From positions 7,107,411 to 7,171,410 of the forward strand of contig NZ_CP036348.1 of NCBI RefSeq assembly GCF_007753095.1: a stretch of 64,000 bases of DNA. Reading direction: 5' to 3'. The translations under genes were made by a program, and so were the position numbers. Below the pieces are notes generated by a model, which saw only the letters and a program-made list of their open reading frames with translations, made no database searches and was not told where the DNA came from. Numbering within the stretch: the stretch's first letter is position 1; each line of letters starts with the position of its first letter. The DNA comes from Rosistilla carotiformis (lineage in GTDB: Bacteria; Planctomycetota; Planctomycetia; Pirellulales; Pirellulaceae). Shown one piece after another: positions 9,254-18,795 of this stretch.

Positions 9254-11836
9254 ATGGTTGCGGTGAGGTTCCTCTCAAGTCCATCCCTCGACAAACCAAA
9301 CCACATGCCCATCCCAGACCGCCGCGATCCCCTCATGCAGGGCACGTCCCGCCTACTGCGTTTTGAGACGCGTCTGGCGCTATCGGCAAGTGCCACCGCC
9401 GATGTTCTGATGGACCTATGGGACATCGATCCGCTGTCGGGAGGACAGGCAGACGATGCCTCATCGTCGCAAACGTTGATGGACCAGGCACAGGACATTT
9501 TCCAAAACTATGGCCTCGATGGATCGGGGCAAACTGTCGCCGTGATCGACAGCGGAATCGCTTACGATCACGTCGCATTGGGCGGAGGTTTTGGCCCCGG
9601 ATATCGCGTTGTTGGAGGCTGGGACTTTGCCGAAAACGACGCCAATCCCTACGACGATGGACCGTCGGGTTTTCATGGAACCCATGTCGCCGGAACGTTG
9701 GCTGGATCGAGCGATTCGTTTTCGGGAATCGCTCCCGGGGCGGACCTCGTCGCTCTCCGCGTGTTCGACGATTACGGTGGCGGCAACCTCGACTGGATCG
9801 AAGATGCGTTGGCCTGGGTACACGAAAATCGGTTCGCTTTCGAAAACCCAATCACGGCAGTCAATCTGTCGCTCGGGTCGGTCTTGCCAGCGGAGATGGC
9901 TTCGCAGATCCAAGCCCAGCTCGAAGACGAACTGAGCCTGTTAAAGGCTGACGGAATCATGGTCTTTGCCGCCGCCGGAAACGCCTTCGACGCCGACGCT
10001 CCGTCGCAGCTGGCCTATCCCGCTGCGAGCCCCAGCGTGACGCCGGTCGGCAGCATCGCGGGGGACGGTTCGCTCAGTTCCTTCTCCCAGCGAACCGACG
10101 GGATCCTGGTCGCCCCCGGCGAACTGGTCAACAGTTCGGTCCCCGATCACGTCCTCGGCCGCGATGGCCGCATCGACGACTTCGTCAACGCCACCGGTAC
10201 CAGCATGGCCTCGCCACAGATCGCTGGCGCGGCGGTCTTGGTCCGCGAAGCGATGTTATCGGCGGGACTCGACGCCGACGGTGGCGCGGTCCTCGATCAC
10301 CTTTACGACACCGCCGATCGATCGACCGACGACGCGACGGGGCTTACGTATTATCAAATCAATCTAACCCGCGCGATCGAACAATTGATCGTCGACGGCG
10401 GCGGTGAAGAACCCACCGAACCGCCTGCGCCAACCGACCCTCCCGTGATCGAACCCGAACCGATCGACGCCCCGGTGGAGGATCTCGGTTCGATCCAATG
10501 GACGCAGACCGAATTGGAAACCGGCCAGTGGTATACCGTCGACGCAGAGCGCGACGGCCTGCTGTCGATCGTTCGCGGCGATGAATCGGAAGCAGCGTTA
10601 CCGATCGTGATCGAACGTGTCGTGGGAGATACGATCGTCGAATCGGGGAGCGCCACACAACGTCAATTCGACGTCAACGTGCAGGCTGGCGAAACGATCC
10701 GCTTCCGAATCGATTCCAGCGTCGGATCGACGCTGGCTGTCGAAATCGCCAACCTTGTCAGCGTTTCCGATGGGCAGGCGCGATTCACCGGAACCGATGC
10801 TTCGGACCAGGTCGAGATCGATTTGCGGAACGATGCGATGCTGAGGTTTGGAAATTTCGAATACCACTTTAGCCACGGCGAGATCTCCAATCTGCAGATC
10901 CTTGGCGGTGGCGGCAATGACACGGTCAACGTGATCGGATCGGAGGCTGTCGAAAAGGTAACCCTTCGCGTCGGCAGCGGCGAGATTGAAAACGCCTCCC
11001 TATTGGTTCAGATGTCGGCCGTAGAAAAGGTTTCCATCGAGGGGGGTGGAGGCTCCGACCGAGCCTACCTCTACGATTCCTCCGGCAACGACACGCTCTC
11101 GGCCAGCCCTGGCGATACAAAACTTTCGGGCGTCGGATTCGAGCACACCGTGACCGGGATCCGCAGCATCTACGTCCACGCCACCGCGGGTGGAAACGAC
11201 ACCGCATACCTATACGATTCGACGGGCGATGACCGCTTGGCGATTCGCCCCGAATTCACAAGCCTCCGAGGCGACGATTTCTTGAGCCTAGTCTACGGCT
11301 TCGATCGCGTTAACGCCTACGGCACCGCGGGGGGCAACGACACGGCCGATCTCTATGATTCGGCGGGGGACGATCGGATGAGTGCCAACGCGACGAACGC
11401 TTACATCAGCGGTCCGGGCTATTACAGTCAAGCGCGACACTTTGAATCGGTCGTGGGACACGCGACTGCGGGTGGTATCGACCACGCGACGATCTACGCC
11501 GATTCGGCCGATCAGACGCTGCACAACATCGGTGGCTTGGTTCAACTGGATGCTGGCGGAGGCGCGGTGCGCGCGGCTCAAGGCTTTGAAATTGCCGAGA
11601 CCTTCCTGAACGGATCACCGATCATTGTCGCGCCCCAAGCGTTAGCTGTCGAGATCGACAGCGACCCGATCGAAGAACCGGAATACCGCGGCGTCGTGAC
11701 GCTCGACGAAGACCCGACCGAACGATCGGTCTCCCAACGGGCCAACGAAATCATGGGTCTCGCCCAATCTCGGGTCCAAGGACCTAGCGACGATGAAGAG
11801 CGCGATCTGCTGGACCAATTGTTCGCCGAACTCTAA
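9254..11836 (+). CDS. Secreted subtilisin-like (S8) serine protease with C-terminal repeats
   Basis: Extracellular or surface endopeptidase of 860 residues. The catalytic triad of family S8 is complete: D99 in AVIDSGIA, H141 in HGTHVAG and S317 in GTSMASP. There is no classical signal peptide; instead residues 34-45 (LLRFETRLALSA) resemble the LEPR-type N-terminal motif of planctomycete exported proteins. After the protease domain (to about 375) comes a Pro-rich linker, a beta-rich domain (about 410-500), then three to four repeats of about 58 residues marked by GGNDTA and LYDS-GDD (about 540-770). The tail is acidic. GAGAAG about 8 bases upstream supports the ATG at 9254; an internal ATG at 9305 is an alternative. 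It stands alone, divergent from the large kinase. Substrate is not evident. Confidence 0.85.
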   Translation: MVAVRFLSSPSLDKPNHMPIPDRRDPLMQGTSRLLRFETRLALSASATADVLMDLWDIDPLSGGQADDASSSQTLMDQAQDIFQNYGLDGSGQTVAVIDSGIAYDHVALGGGFGPGYRVVGGWDFAENDANPYDDGPSGFHGTHVAGTLAGSSDSFSGIAPGADLVALRVFDDYGGGNLDWIEDALAWVHENRFAFENPITAVNLSLGSVLPAEMASQIQAQLEDELSLLKADGIMVFAAAGNAFDADAPSQLAYPAASPSVTPVGSIAGDGSLSSFSQRTDGILVAPGELVNSSVPDHVLGRDGRIDDFVNATGTSMASPQIAGAAVLVREAMLSAGLDADGGAVLDHLYDTADRSTDDATGLTYYQINLTRAIEQLIVDGGGEEPTEPPAPTDPPVIEPEPIDAPVEDLGSIQWTQTELETGQWYTVDAERDGLLSIVRGDESEAALPIVIERVVGDTIVESGSATQRQFDVNVQAGETIRFRIDSSVGSTLAVEIANLVSVSDGQARFTGTDASDQVEIDLRNDAMLRFGNFEYHFSHGEISNLQILGGGGNDTVNVIGSEAVEKVTLRVGSGEIENASLLVQMSAVEKVSIEGGGGSDRAYLYDSSGNDTLSASPGDTKLSGVGFEHTVTGIRSIYVHATAGGNDTAYLYDSTGDDRLAIRPEFTSLRGDDFLSLVYGFDRVNAYGTAGGNDTADLYDSAGDDRMSANATNAYISGPGYYSQARHFESVVGHATAGGIDHATIYADSADQTLHNIGGLVQLDAGGGAVRAAQGFEIAETFLNGSPIIVAPQALAVEIDSDPIEEPEYRGVVTLDEDPTERSVSQRANEIMGLAQSRVQGPSDDEERDLLDQLFAEL

Positions 11837-11883
11837 CACGCTAGCGAAGCTTCGGATTTGCGCGCGTCGACGATGGGGAGAAC

Positions 11884-12132
11884 TTAGGCCGATTGAGCTT
11901 GAACGCGAGCCATGGCGGCGCGGCGTTGGGCTTCGCGACGGCGATGCACCATGTCGTAGCGGGCCAGAACCAAGTGAGCGAGGTTGCCCATCCGTTGAGG
12001 TTCGTCGCGCGAGCTCGTTACAGCGAACGTAGGCTGGCCAGTGTAGCGAGAATCGACGGCCGAGCGACTGGGAACCGAAGCGACGGGAACGTTGGTGGGG
12101 ACAGGAGCGTCGAACAGCATCAATTGAGTCAT
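11884..12132 (-). CDS. Small hypothetical protein with basic C-terminal helix
   Basis: Encodes 82 residues. The start is supported by GGAG about 8 bases upstream. The N-terminal half is Pro/Val/Ser-rich and probably disordered; the last 35 residues (MGNLAHLVLARYDMVHRRR and on) form a predicted amphipathic, strongly basic helix rich in Arg and Ala. No known domain is recognised. It lies 84 bases downstream of the membrane coiled-coil gene on the same strand and may be cotranscribed with it. The basic helix could bind nucleic acid, but that is only a guess. Confidence 0.6.
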   Translation of the reverse strand: MTQLMLFDAPVPTNVPVASVPSRSAVDSRYTGQPTFAVTSSRDEPQRMGNLAHLVLARYDMVHRRREAQRRAAMARVQAQSA

Positions 12133-12216
12133 CGGATGGTCTCCAGTTCGTGGCACATGACAACAAAGCAAATGTCTTATGTCCACAATCATTGGCGACC
12201 GCCGTGACACGTCAGG

Positions 12217-12735
12217 TCACGCCGAACTGGAAGGCTGAGGAATTTCCGCCTGTAGCCCTAGCGATAATTCGATTTCCGCCTGGGGAATATCGAGCTTTTG
12301 CGAGATTTCTTCGGCCGAAAAGCCGATTGCAGCCAGCCGTCGGACCTTGCTGTAACTTGGCCCCGACGCCGCCGGTTTGCCGCTTTGCGCAGAATTTTCC
12401 AGCTGCAACGACCGCAGCTCTTCGACCCGCTGGTCGACGCGTCGAAGCAGCGATTCGACAACCAGGACCCGCGAATCGAGTTCGGCTTTCAGTTCGCGCT
12501 GCAGATCGAACATCGATGCCTGCCAACGCAGGACTTCCTTGGGGGCGTCTGCAAGCGGCGCTCCACGCACCGGCTTGTGGACTTCGGCTTGCTGTGCTTT
12601 CAGCTCCCGATCGACAGCCCGACTACGGCCCCGCATCTTGATGTTCCGCCGCACCAAGATCCATGCCAGCAGGATCATCCCCACAAGCAGCATCATTTGA
12701 GACAGGAACGATCCGGCTGCCAGCAACAACATCAA
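12217..12735 (-). CDS. Membrane-anchored coiled-coil protein with HTH-like C terminus (DUF6115-like)
   Basis: 172 residues. One N-terminal membrane helix (about 5-28, LLVGMILLAWILV), a charged linker, a coiled coil (about 70-115, LQRELKAELDSRVLVVESL), and a C-terminal segment (about 128-160) with YSKVRRLAAIGFSAEEISQ and LDIPQAEIEL. That end looks like the helix-turn-helix-like module of DUF6115/DUF2802 proteins, which are otherwise known as small bitopic membrane proteins of unclear role. Placement in that family is by pattern only. No good Shine-Dalgarno is visible; two ATG codons are adjacent at the start. Followed by the small basic protein gene. Confidence 0.6.
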   Translation of the reverse strand: MMLLLAAGSFLSQMMLLVGMILLAWILVRRNIKMRGRSRAVDRELKAQQAEVHKPVRGAPLADAPKEVLRWQASMFDLQRELKAELDSRVLVVESLLRRVDQRVEELRSLQLENSAQSGKPAASGPSYSKVRRLAAIGFSAEEISQKLDIPQAEIELSLGLQAEIPQPSSSA

Positions 12736-13151
12736 AGCACCATCGGAACGGAGATCGAAAACTCAACACGCGCACATCCCTAGTCATCGACGGTCAGCTA
12801 GCAACCGCGTGACCTCTCTGGCAAAGATTTCCGATCGCAGCGATTACGACAGTGGTGATGCGATGCGGTGACGTCGCTCTGCCAACGCAAACTCCCCGTC
12901 ACAAGAGAGCCTCACTCGCCGCAACACCCCTCCCAACGGAGAGATGAGGGACATTCCGGTCGTAGCCGCTGGAGTGCCCTCACCACGTTTCCAGCCCAAG
13001 CCAATGCAACGGATCAGCCACGTGAGGGGCCGCACAAAAAATGCGCTGCCAAAACCAACAATCGACAGTGGGGTTCGGGTAAACTCGCGGTAACAACGGT
13101 CCTTCTCTCAAAGACCTTCCCCGCCATTCCCTCCCGCCTACTCGACACCTT
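12736..13151. other. Intergenic region without recognised gene
   Basis: Separates the minus-strand membrane protein from the plus-strand ceramidase fusion. A 63-codon minus-strand frame (12844-13035) shows no family pattern and I do not call it. No terminator or repeat is evident; it should contain two divergent promoters. Confidence 0.4.
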
Positions 13152-16100
13152 ATGTCTAACACTGCGCCCTACGTCAAATCGTTGACGTGCCTATTCATTG
13201 TGTTGCTCTCCACGGTCACGTTCGGTCAATCCGACGCGATTTACCAAGTTGGTTTTGCCAAAGTCGACATCACCCCCGACTATCCGGTGAGGCTGAACGG
13301 TTTTGGTTTTCGCCGCGAGGAATCCGAAGGCGTTTCGCAGTCGGTCTTTGCCCGCGCGATGGCGATCTCGCAGACCGACGCGCCGCCGCTGGTGATCATC
13401 GCCGTCGACAATCTCGGTTTGCGGTTGCCTCAAGTCGACCGGATCGCGGAACAACTGAAGCAGTCCCACGGGCTGCCGCGCGAGAACTTTGCCCTCACCT
13501 TCAGCCATTCGCACTGCGCCCCCAAAGTTAATGGCGCCAGCGACAACATCTTCAGCCAAGCGATCCCGCCGGAGCACCAGGAACATCTCGACCGCTACAG
13601 CGAAGAGATCATCGGCATGATCGTCCAGGCTGCCACCGAAGCGATCGATTCGCGTCAACCGGCGACCTTGCATCGATCGACAGGAACCGTTGGGTTTGCA
13701 AAAAATCGGCGGCCGATGGGCGGACCGACCGATCACGATCTGCCGACGTTGATCGCTCGCGATCCCAACACGCAAGCCGTCCGCGGCGTCTACGTTTCTT
13801 ACGCCTGCCACTGCGTGACGCTGCGTTTCAATCAGATCAGCGGCGATTGGGCGGGATACGCCGCCGAAGGGATCGAACGCCAGTTTCCCGACAGCATCGC
13901 CCTGGTGTCGATCGGAGCCGGATCGGATCAAAACCCGATCGATATGTCGGTCGACGACGTCTCGATCGCGCAGCGACAGGGGGCGGAGATCGCCAGCGAA
14001 GTCAAACGCCTTGCCGAAACCAAAGCCCTGCCGATCAGCGGCCCGTTGAGTGCTCAACTGCAACGTATCTCGCTGCCGCTCAATCCGCTGCCGTCGCGAG
14101 AGGAACTGACCGAACTGGCCGAAAAGAGTTCCAATGTTGCGGTTCGCTACAACGCGACGACTCAGCTGGCAAAGCTCGATCGCGGCGAACCGCTGCTGAC
14201 CGAGATCGATTACCCGATCCAGACCTTTGTGTTCGGGAACAGCTTGTGCATGAGCTTCTTAGCTGGCGAGGTCTGTGTCGACTATTCGATCCGTTTGAAA
14301 AACGAAATCGATCGCAAGCGTTATTGGTTGAACACCTACAGCAACGATTTTTGCAGCTACATCCCGTCGGAACGCCTCGTCGGTGAAGGGGGCTACGGCG
14401 GCGGAGCGGAAGTCCCTTACTTCGCTCTGCCAACCACATTGGCTGCCGGCTTGGAACAGCGGATCGTCGATGAGGTCCATCGCCAGGTTCCAGACGAATT
14501 TGTGATCCCCGAAGGTGTCCAAGGCGTGGCGCCGAAGTCGCCTCAAGATGCGCTGCAAAGCATGCAGACGCACGACGATCTGGAGATCGAACTCGTGGCC
14601 GCCGAGCCGTTGGTCCGCGATCCGGTCGCTATCGATTTTGGCGTCGACGGCAGCGTTTGGGTTGCTCAGATGAGCGACTACGGCCGCGGCGTCTACGAGA
14701 AATTTGAACATCACGGCCAAGTCCGCCGCCTGAGCGACACGACCGGCGACGGCCAATTCGATAAAGCGGTCACCTTTGTCGATGGGCTGCGTTTTCCGAC
14801 CGATGTCAAGGTCTGGCGCGACGGACTGTTGATCTGCGATGCTCCCGATATCCTGCTGGCTCGCGACACCGACGGCGATGGCGTCGCCGATTCGGTCGAC
14901 AAGCTCTTCTCGGGTTTCGAGATCGTCAACGCTCAGGCGCGAGTCAACAGTTTGCGGTGGGGCATCGATAACTGGATCTACGGTTCGTGTGGACTCTTCG
15001 GCGGAAAAATCCTCAGCCACAAGACGGGGCAGACGCACAACATCGTCGGCCGCGATTTCCGCATGAATCCCGATACCGGCGAGATCCAAGCGGTCGCCGG
15101 TCGCACGCAGCAAGGCCGCAGCCAAAACGACTGGGGCGATTGGTTTGGCTGCACCAACAGTTCGCTGCTGCTGCACTATGCAAGCGACGCACGCTACGAC
15201 AGTCGCAATGCCTTGGTCTCGCTGCCGACTCCTTCGGGGCTCGCCGGCGGGGCGGAAACCCGACGCCTGTTCCCCCCCGAGGACCTTGTTCAATTTGCAC
15301 TCAGCGGAGCGTCTGGAAACGCGACCGCCGCCTGCGGCTTGGACATCTACCGCGACAATCAACTGGGCGAAGAATACCTGAACAACGCTTTCACCTGCGA
15401 ACCGGTAAATCAACTGGTTCACCGCAGCGTCCTGCAACCGACCGGCATCGATTATCAAGTTTCGCGTGGCGAGAACGAAACCGAATCGGAGTTCCTGACA
15501 TCGACCGACCGCTGGTTTCGTCCGGTCCAAGCGCGGACCGGCCCCGACGGCAGCCTGTGGGTCGTCGACATGTACCGCTACGTGATCGAACACTCCCGTT
15601 GGATCCCGCAAGCGACGTTGGCGGAACTGGACGTTTACGCGGGGCAGTCGATGGGGCGGATCTATCGCGTTCGTCCCAAGTCGGATCAGCCCGCAGCCCC
15701 GGCATCGGAAGCCCCTTCGCCCGCGTTCGATCTGACGGGCAAGTCGGATCTGCAGTTGGCGACGCTGCTGAAGTCGAGCAATGGAACGGTCCGCGATCTG
15801 GCGCATCAGATGCTCCTCTGGAATTCCCCCTCCGATTCGGTCGCCGATCAATTGCGAGCGATCGTTGCCGAAGCCCCGTTGGCGGCGTCGCGGATTCACG
15901 CCATCGCTATCCTCTCGGCTTGGCAGACCTTGGACGCACCGACGCTGCTCGTGGCACTCGCCAACTCACACGATGAAGTCGTCCGCCACGGGATCCGCTT
16001 CGCCGAACCGATGCTCGACGACGACGCGGTGCTCCGCGACGCGGTGATCCGACACGCGGCCCACGCCAGCCCGCGCGTGCGGCGTCAAGTCGCCTGGTCG

Positions 16101-18188
16101 TTGGGCGAACTGAAGCACGCATCGGCGATTCCCGCTCTGACAGCGTTGGCATCCAAAACGGAAACCGATCGCTTCGTCCGCGCCGCCGCCATCTCGTCGC
16201 TCAATCCGACGAACGTCTCGGCGATGCTGGCCGCCTACGTCGCGTTGCCGCCTGCACAGCAACAGCCCGAATCGCTTCAGCAGATCTTGCGAACGGCGAT
16301 CCGATTGGGAAACGCCGAGGGAATCGACGCCTCCGCATCGCAAGTCCTGCCCGCGATCGCCAGCGATGAGGCCGCGGCAAACCGCTTGCTGATCGAACTG
16401 CTCGATTCGGCAGACGCTCGCATCGGCGACGCCACGATCGCCTGGACGCCCGAGCTGAAACAAGCGGTTCAGGAAGCTCATCGCCGCGCGATTGAGACGC
16501 TCGATCCCACTGCGTTGGCATTGTTGGGCCGATACCGCGGCGCCGCGACGACTCAACTATTAACGTCCGGAGACCCGCCATCGGTAGCCGATGAATTGTC
16601 GATGGCAAACGTCCTCGACGCGATCAGCCAACGCGTCAGCGCGCGACATGCTGCACCGCTGCAAGTCGCCGCCATCAACGCGTTGGCCAAAACGCGGCAT
16701 CCCGAGGCGGCGGAGTTGCTGTTGGAGCGATATCGCGAAGTCAGCGCGTCGGCGCAAACGGCGATCCTCGACCACTTGATCGCCCGCAACGACTGGTCCT
16801 TGACGCTCTTGGACACGATCGCCGAGGGAGATTTGCGAGCCAACATTCTCGACGCGGACCGCCGCGGCAAGCTGTTGTCGCACGCCGATGAAACGATCCG
16901 CCAGCGAGCCAAGAGCGCCTTGGAGATGGCTGGTTCGCCCAGCCGAGCTGCCATCCTCGACACGTTTCAAGCTTCTCTGAAGCTTGCCGGCGACGTCGAC
17001 CGCGGCCGCGCCGTGTTCCGCAAACAATGTTCGGCCTGTCATCGCGTCGAGGATCATGGGTTTGTTGTGGGGCCCGACCTGACGGCACTCACCAACCGAG
17101 ACCCGCAGTGGATGCTCTCGGCGATCCTGGATCCCAACCGCGAAGTCGATGCGCGTTATGTTTCTTGGTCGGCGCTTTCCGAGGATGGCCGCGTCCTGTC
17201 GGGCTTGGTCGTCGAAGAGAACGCCGCGATGATTCGGCTGCGTGAATCGGGAGGCAAGGAGCACGAACTGCTCCGCGAATCGATCGAACAGCTTCGTGCA
17301 AGCGATCGTTCGCTGATGCCCGAAGGGCTTGAAAAGGATATGACGACGCAGGAGGTCAGCGATCTGATCGCCTACGTGATCCATTCGATTGGCACCCCGG
17401 CACCGATGGCTGCGGATCAGCCGCTGCCGCGACAAGCTCATGCAATCGCTCCGTTTCTGTTGGACGAATCCCAATCGATCGAGCGACGTCAACAGGCGAT
17501 CGACCAGCGGCCGGGAATGGGGCCAGCGATCTTGAATCTGTTGGCGGTCGATCTGCGAGCCGACGATCTGACGACTCAGTACAAGCGGATCCCGTGGATC
17601 TGGCGAGTCGCGTTGGCAGTCGGTCGCCGTAGCGACGATGGCGAACTTCACGACGCCTTGGAATCGAGCTTGCCTCGCTCGGGCGATCCGTTATTAGATT
17701 GGCAAGCGGTGGTGATCGGCGGCGGCCTGATCAATGGACTGACGCAAATCGGCCAGTGGCCGGGAGATCGGATCGCAGCAATTTTGGACGCCGATCCGGC
17801 GCTGACGCCACGCTGGCAGCAGACGTTGGCGATGTCAGCAGCGATGGCTGACGATGACGCGGTGAAAAACGGCACCCGGTACGACGCGCTGCGGATCGTG
17901 GCGTTGGACGATCCAGAAGAAGCGATTCCACATCTGAAGCGTTACCTGGGGGCCGACATCAACGGAGAACTGCAGATGGGAGCGGTGAGCGGCTTGGCCG
18001 ACATCGACGCCCCGCAGATCGCGGCTCTGCTGATCGAAAGCCTCCCCGGACTGACACCACGAAATCGCCAGCTCGCGATCGAAGGCCTGCTGCGAACGCC
18101 CACTCGCCGCGAGGCCCTTGGGGCAGACTTTGCGATAAACGCAAAGCTATTGTCAGCCGAAGAAGCCAAGCAGCTCGCCCAACCGTAG
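13152..18188 (+). CDS. Ceramidase-like / PVC haem-binding / HEAT / cytochrome c fusion protein
   Basis: A 1678-residue exported protein. A signal peptide (1-25, SLTCLFIVLLSTVTFG) precedes a neutral/alkaline ceramidase-like domain (about 30-450) with VDITPDYP, FSHSHCAPK and YACHCVTL, whose His residues match the metal site region of that family. Next is the PVC-type membrane-bound dehydrogenase propeller (about 465-850; DTDGDGVAD, FGGK, PDGSLWVVDMYRYVIEHSRW). HEAT-like helical repeats (about 870-1270) follow, then a cytochrome c segment with CSACH (C1293, C1296, H1297) and GPDLTAL, and more HEAT-like sequence to the end. The last three modules are a known planctomycete/verrucomicrobial arrangement; the ceramidase fused in front is unusual. 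Plausibly it hydrolyses a lipid or sugar amide and passes electrons from an oxidised product to haem, but this is inference. No frameshift is seen at the junction. Confidence 0.82.
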   Translation: MSNTAPYVKSLTCLFIVLLSTVTFGQSDAIYQVGFAKVDITPDYPVRLNGFGFRREESEGVSQSVFARAMAISQTDAPPLVIIAVDNLGLRLPQVDRIAEQLKQSHGLPRENFALTFSHSHCAPKVNGASDNIFSQAIPPEHQEHLDRYSEEIIGMIVQAATEAIDSRQPATLHRSTGTVGFAKNRRPMGGPTDHDLPTLIARDPNTQAVRGVYVSYACHCVTLRFNQISGDWAGYAAEGIERQFPDSIALVSIGAGSDQNPIDMSVDDVSIAQRQGAEIASEVKRLAETKALPISGPLSAQLQRISLPLNPLPSREELTELAEKSSNVAVRYNATTQLAKLDRGEPLLTEIDYPIQTFVFGNSLCMSFLAGEVCVDYSIRLKNEIDRKRYWLNTYSNDFCSYIPSERLVGEGGYGGGAEVPYFALPTTLAAGLEQRIVDEVHRQVPDEFVIPEGVQGVAPKSPQDALQSMQTHDDLEIELVAAEPLVRDPVAIDFGVDGSVWVAQMSDYGRGVYEKFEHHGQVRRLSDTTGDGQFDKAVTFVDGLRFPTDVKVWRDGLLICDAPDILLARDTDGDGVADSVDKLFSGFEIVNAQARVNSLRWGIDNWIYGSCGLFGGKILSHKTGQTHNIVGRDFRMNPDTGEIQAVAGRTQQGRSQNDWGDWFGCTNSSLLLHYASDARYDSRNALVSLPTPSGLAGGAETRRLFPPEDLVQFALSGASGNATAACGLDIYRDNQLGEEYLNNAFTCEPVNQLVHRSVLQPTGIDYQVSRGENETESEFLTSTDRWFRPVQARTGPDGSLWVVDMYRYVIEHSRWIPQATLAELDVYAGQSMGRIYRVRPKSDQPAAPASEAPSPAFDLTGKSDLQLATLLKSSNGTVRDLAHQMLLWNSPSDSVADQLRAIVAEAPLAASRIHAIAILSAWQTLDAPTLLVALANSHDEVVRHGIRFAEPMLDDDAVLRDAVIRHAAHASPRVRRQVAWSLGELKHASAIPALTALASKTETDRFVRAAAISSLNPTNVSAMLAAYVALPPAQQQPESLQQILRTAIRLGNAEGIDASASQVLPAIASDEAAANRLLIELLDSADARIGDATIAWTPELKQAVQEAHRRAIETLDPTALALLGRYRGAATTQLLTSGDPPSVADELSMANVLDAISQRVSARHAAPLQVAAINALAKTRHPEAAELLLERYREVSASAQTAILDHLIARNDWSLTLLDTIAEGDLRANILDADRRGKLLSHADETIRQRAKSALEMAGSPSRAAILDTFQASLKLAGDVDRGRAVFRKQCSACHRVEDHGFVVGPDLTALTNRDPQWMLSAILDPNREVDARYVSWSALSEDGRVLSGLVVEENAAMIRLRESGGKEHELLRESIEQLRASDRSLMPEGLEKDMTTQEVSDLIAYVIHSIGTPAPMAADQPLPRQAHAIAPFLLDESQSIERRQQAIDQRPGMGPAILNLLAVDLRADDLTTQYKRIPWIWRVALAVGRRSDDGELHDALESSLPRSGDPLLDWQAVVIGGGLINGLTQIGQWPGDRIAAILDADPALTPRWQQTLAMSAAMADDDAVKNGTRYDALRIVALDDPEEAIPHLKRYLGADINGELQMGAVSGLADIDAPQIAALLIESLPGLTPRNRQLAIEGLLRTPTRREALGADFAINAKLLSAEEAKQLAQP

Positions 18189-18246
18189 CCCTTCGTTCCC
18201 GTTACGGTCCGAAGGCCGTACGGTCAAAAGGACGGGCGATTTATCT

Positions 18247-18400
18247 GGCTAACGATCCGGACAGGGATCGCAGACGGTAGCCGATGGTTTGAGCACAGCA
18301 AAAACCAAGAGAAACGATCGCCGCAACGTTTCCAATCGACCGCAACGCGGTCGCACCCGCACCGATCCAGGGCCGAATGCCAGGCGATTTGCTTAACCCA
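18247..18400. repeat. Degenerate dispersed repeat (family also at 24109-24225)
   Basis: The stretch from 18247 contains the word pattern AACGATCC-GAC-GGGATC-CAGA-GGTAGCCG-TGGTTTGAGC followed by a GCAACGCGGTCGCA word near 18343. The same words in the same order occur at 24113-24217 with scattered substitutions. It lies just after the ceramidase fusion gene. No open frame here is convincing. It looks like a decayed dispersed intergenic element. Confidence 0.55.
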
Positions 18401-18528
18401 TGCCAACGGCCCGGGCCCCCATTGAACGCGAACGACGCCACCCCCAACGTGATCCGAAACGATTCCTCTCGCATGTTTGAAGGCATGATCGCGACGCCAG
18501 ACACCGAACGGAATCGCGGTCGAGGCAC

Positions 18529-18574
18529 AAAAAAACCAGCGTTTCGGTCGACATACGTCGCCAAAACACTGGTT
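18529..18574 (-). terminator. Rho-independent terminator of tRNA-Glu
   Basis: On the minus strand a 14-pair stem (18574-18561 with 18547-18534, two G-U pairs) encloses a small inner hairpin (CGAC/GTCG) and is followed by seven T residues at 18535-18529. It starts 16 bases after the tRNA 3' end. Confidence 0.8.
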
Positions 18575-18589
18575 ATTTGCTAAGAAAAG

Positions 18590-18662
18590 TACCCCGTAGG
18601 GGAGTCGAACCCCTGTTACCGCCGTGAGAGGGCGGCGTCCTGGGCCACTAGACGAACGGGGC
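18590..18662 (-). tRNA. tRNA-Glu (anticodon CTC)
   Basis: 73-base cloverleaf on the minus strand. Acceptor GCCCCGT pairs with ACGGGGT (G1-U72 wobble), the D arm contains TCTAGTGG, the anticodon stem CCGCC/GGCGG encloses loop CTCTCAC giving anticodon CTC, the T arm is CAGGGGTTCGACTCCCC-like with GTTCGA, and the discriminator is A. CCA is not encoded. Closely resembles bacterial tRNA-Glu. Followed by a strong terminator. Confidence 0.95.
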
Positions 18663-18795
18663 GTGGCACTTAGGCAGGGCTCTATCTTATCGATGTCGCA
18701 AAATCCTTCAAGTGCTGCTGCGCCGTTCGTTTTGGTATGATCCCTAAAGTGGTTGTCCCGTTTTCCAGTTCTTCGCTTTTTCGGGGTAGAGAGTT

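Noticed and set aside
14259-15899. 546-codon minus-strand frame inside the ceramidase fusion
   Set aside because: Antisense mirror of a gene with clear domains; no recognisable motif.
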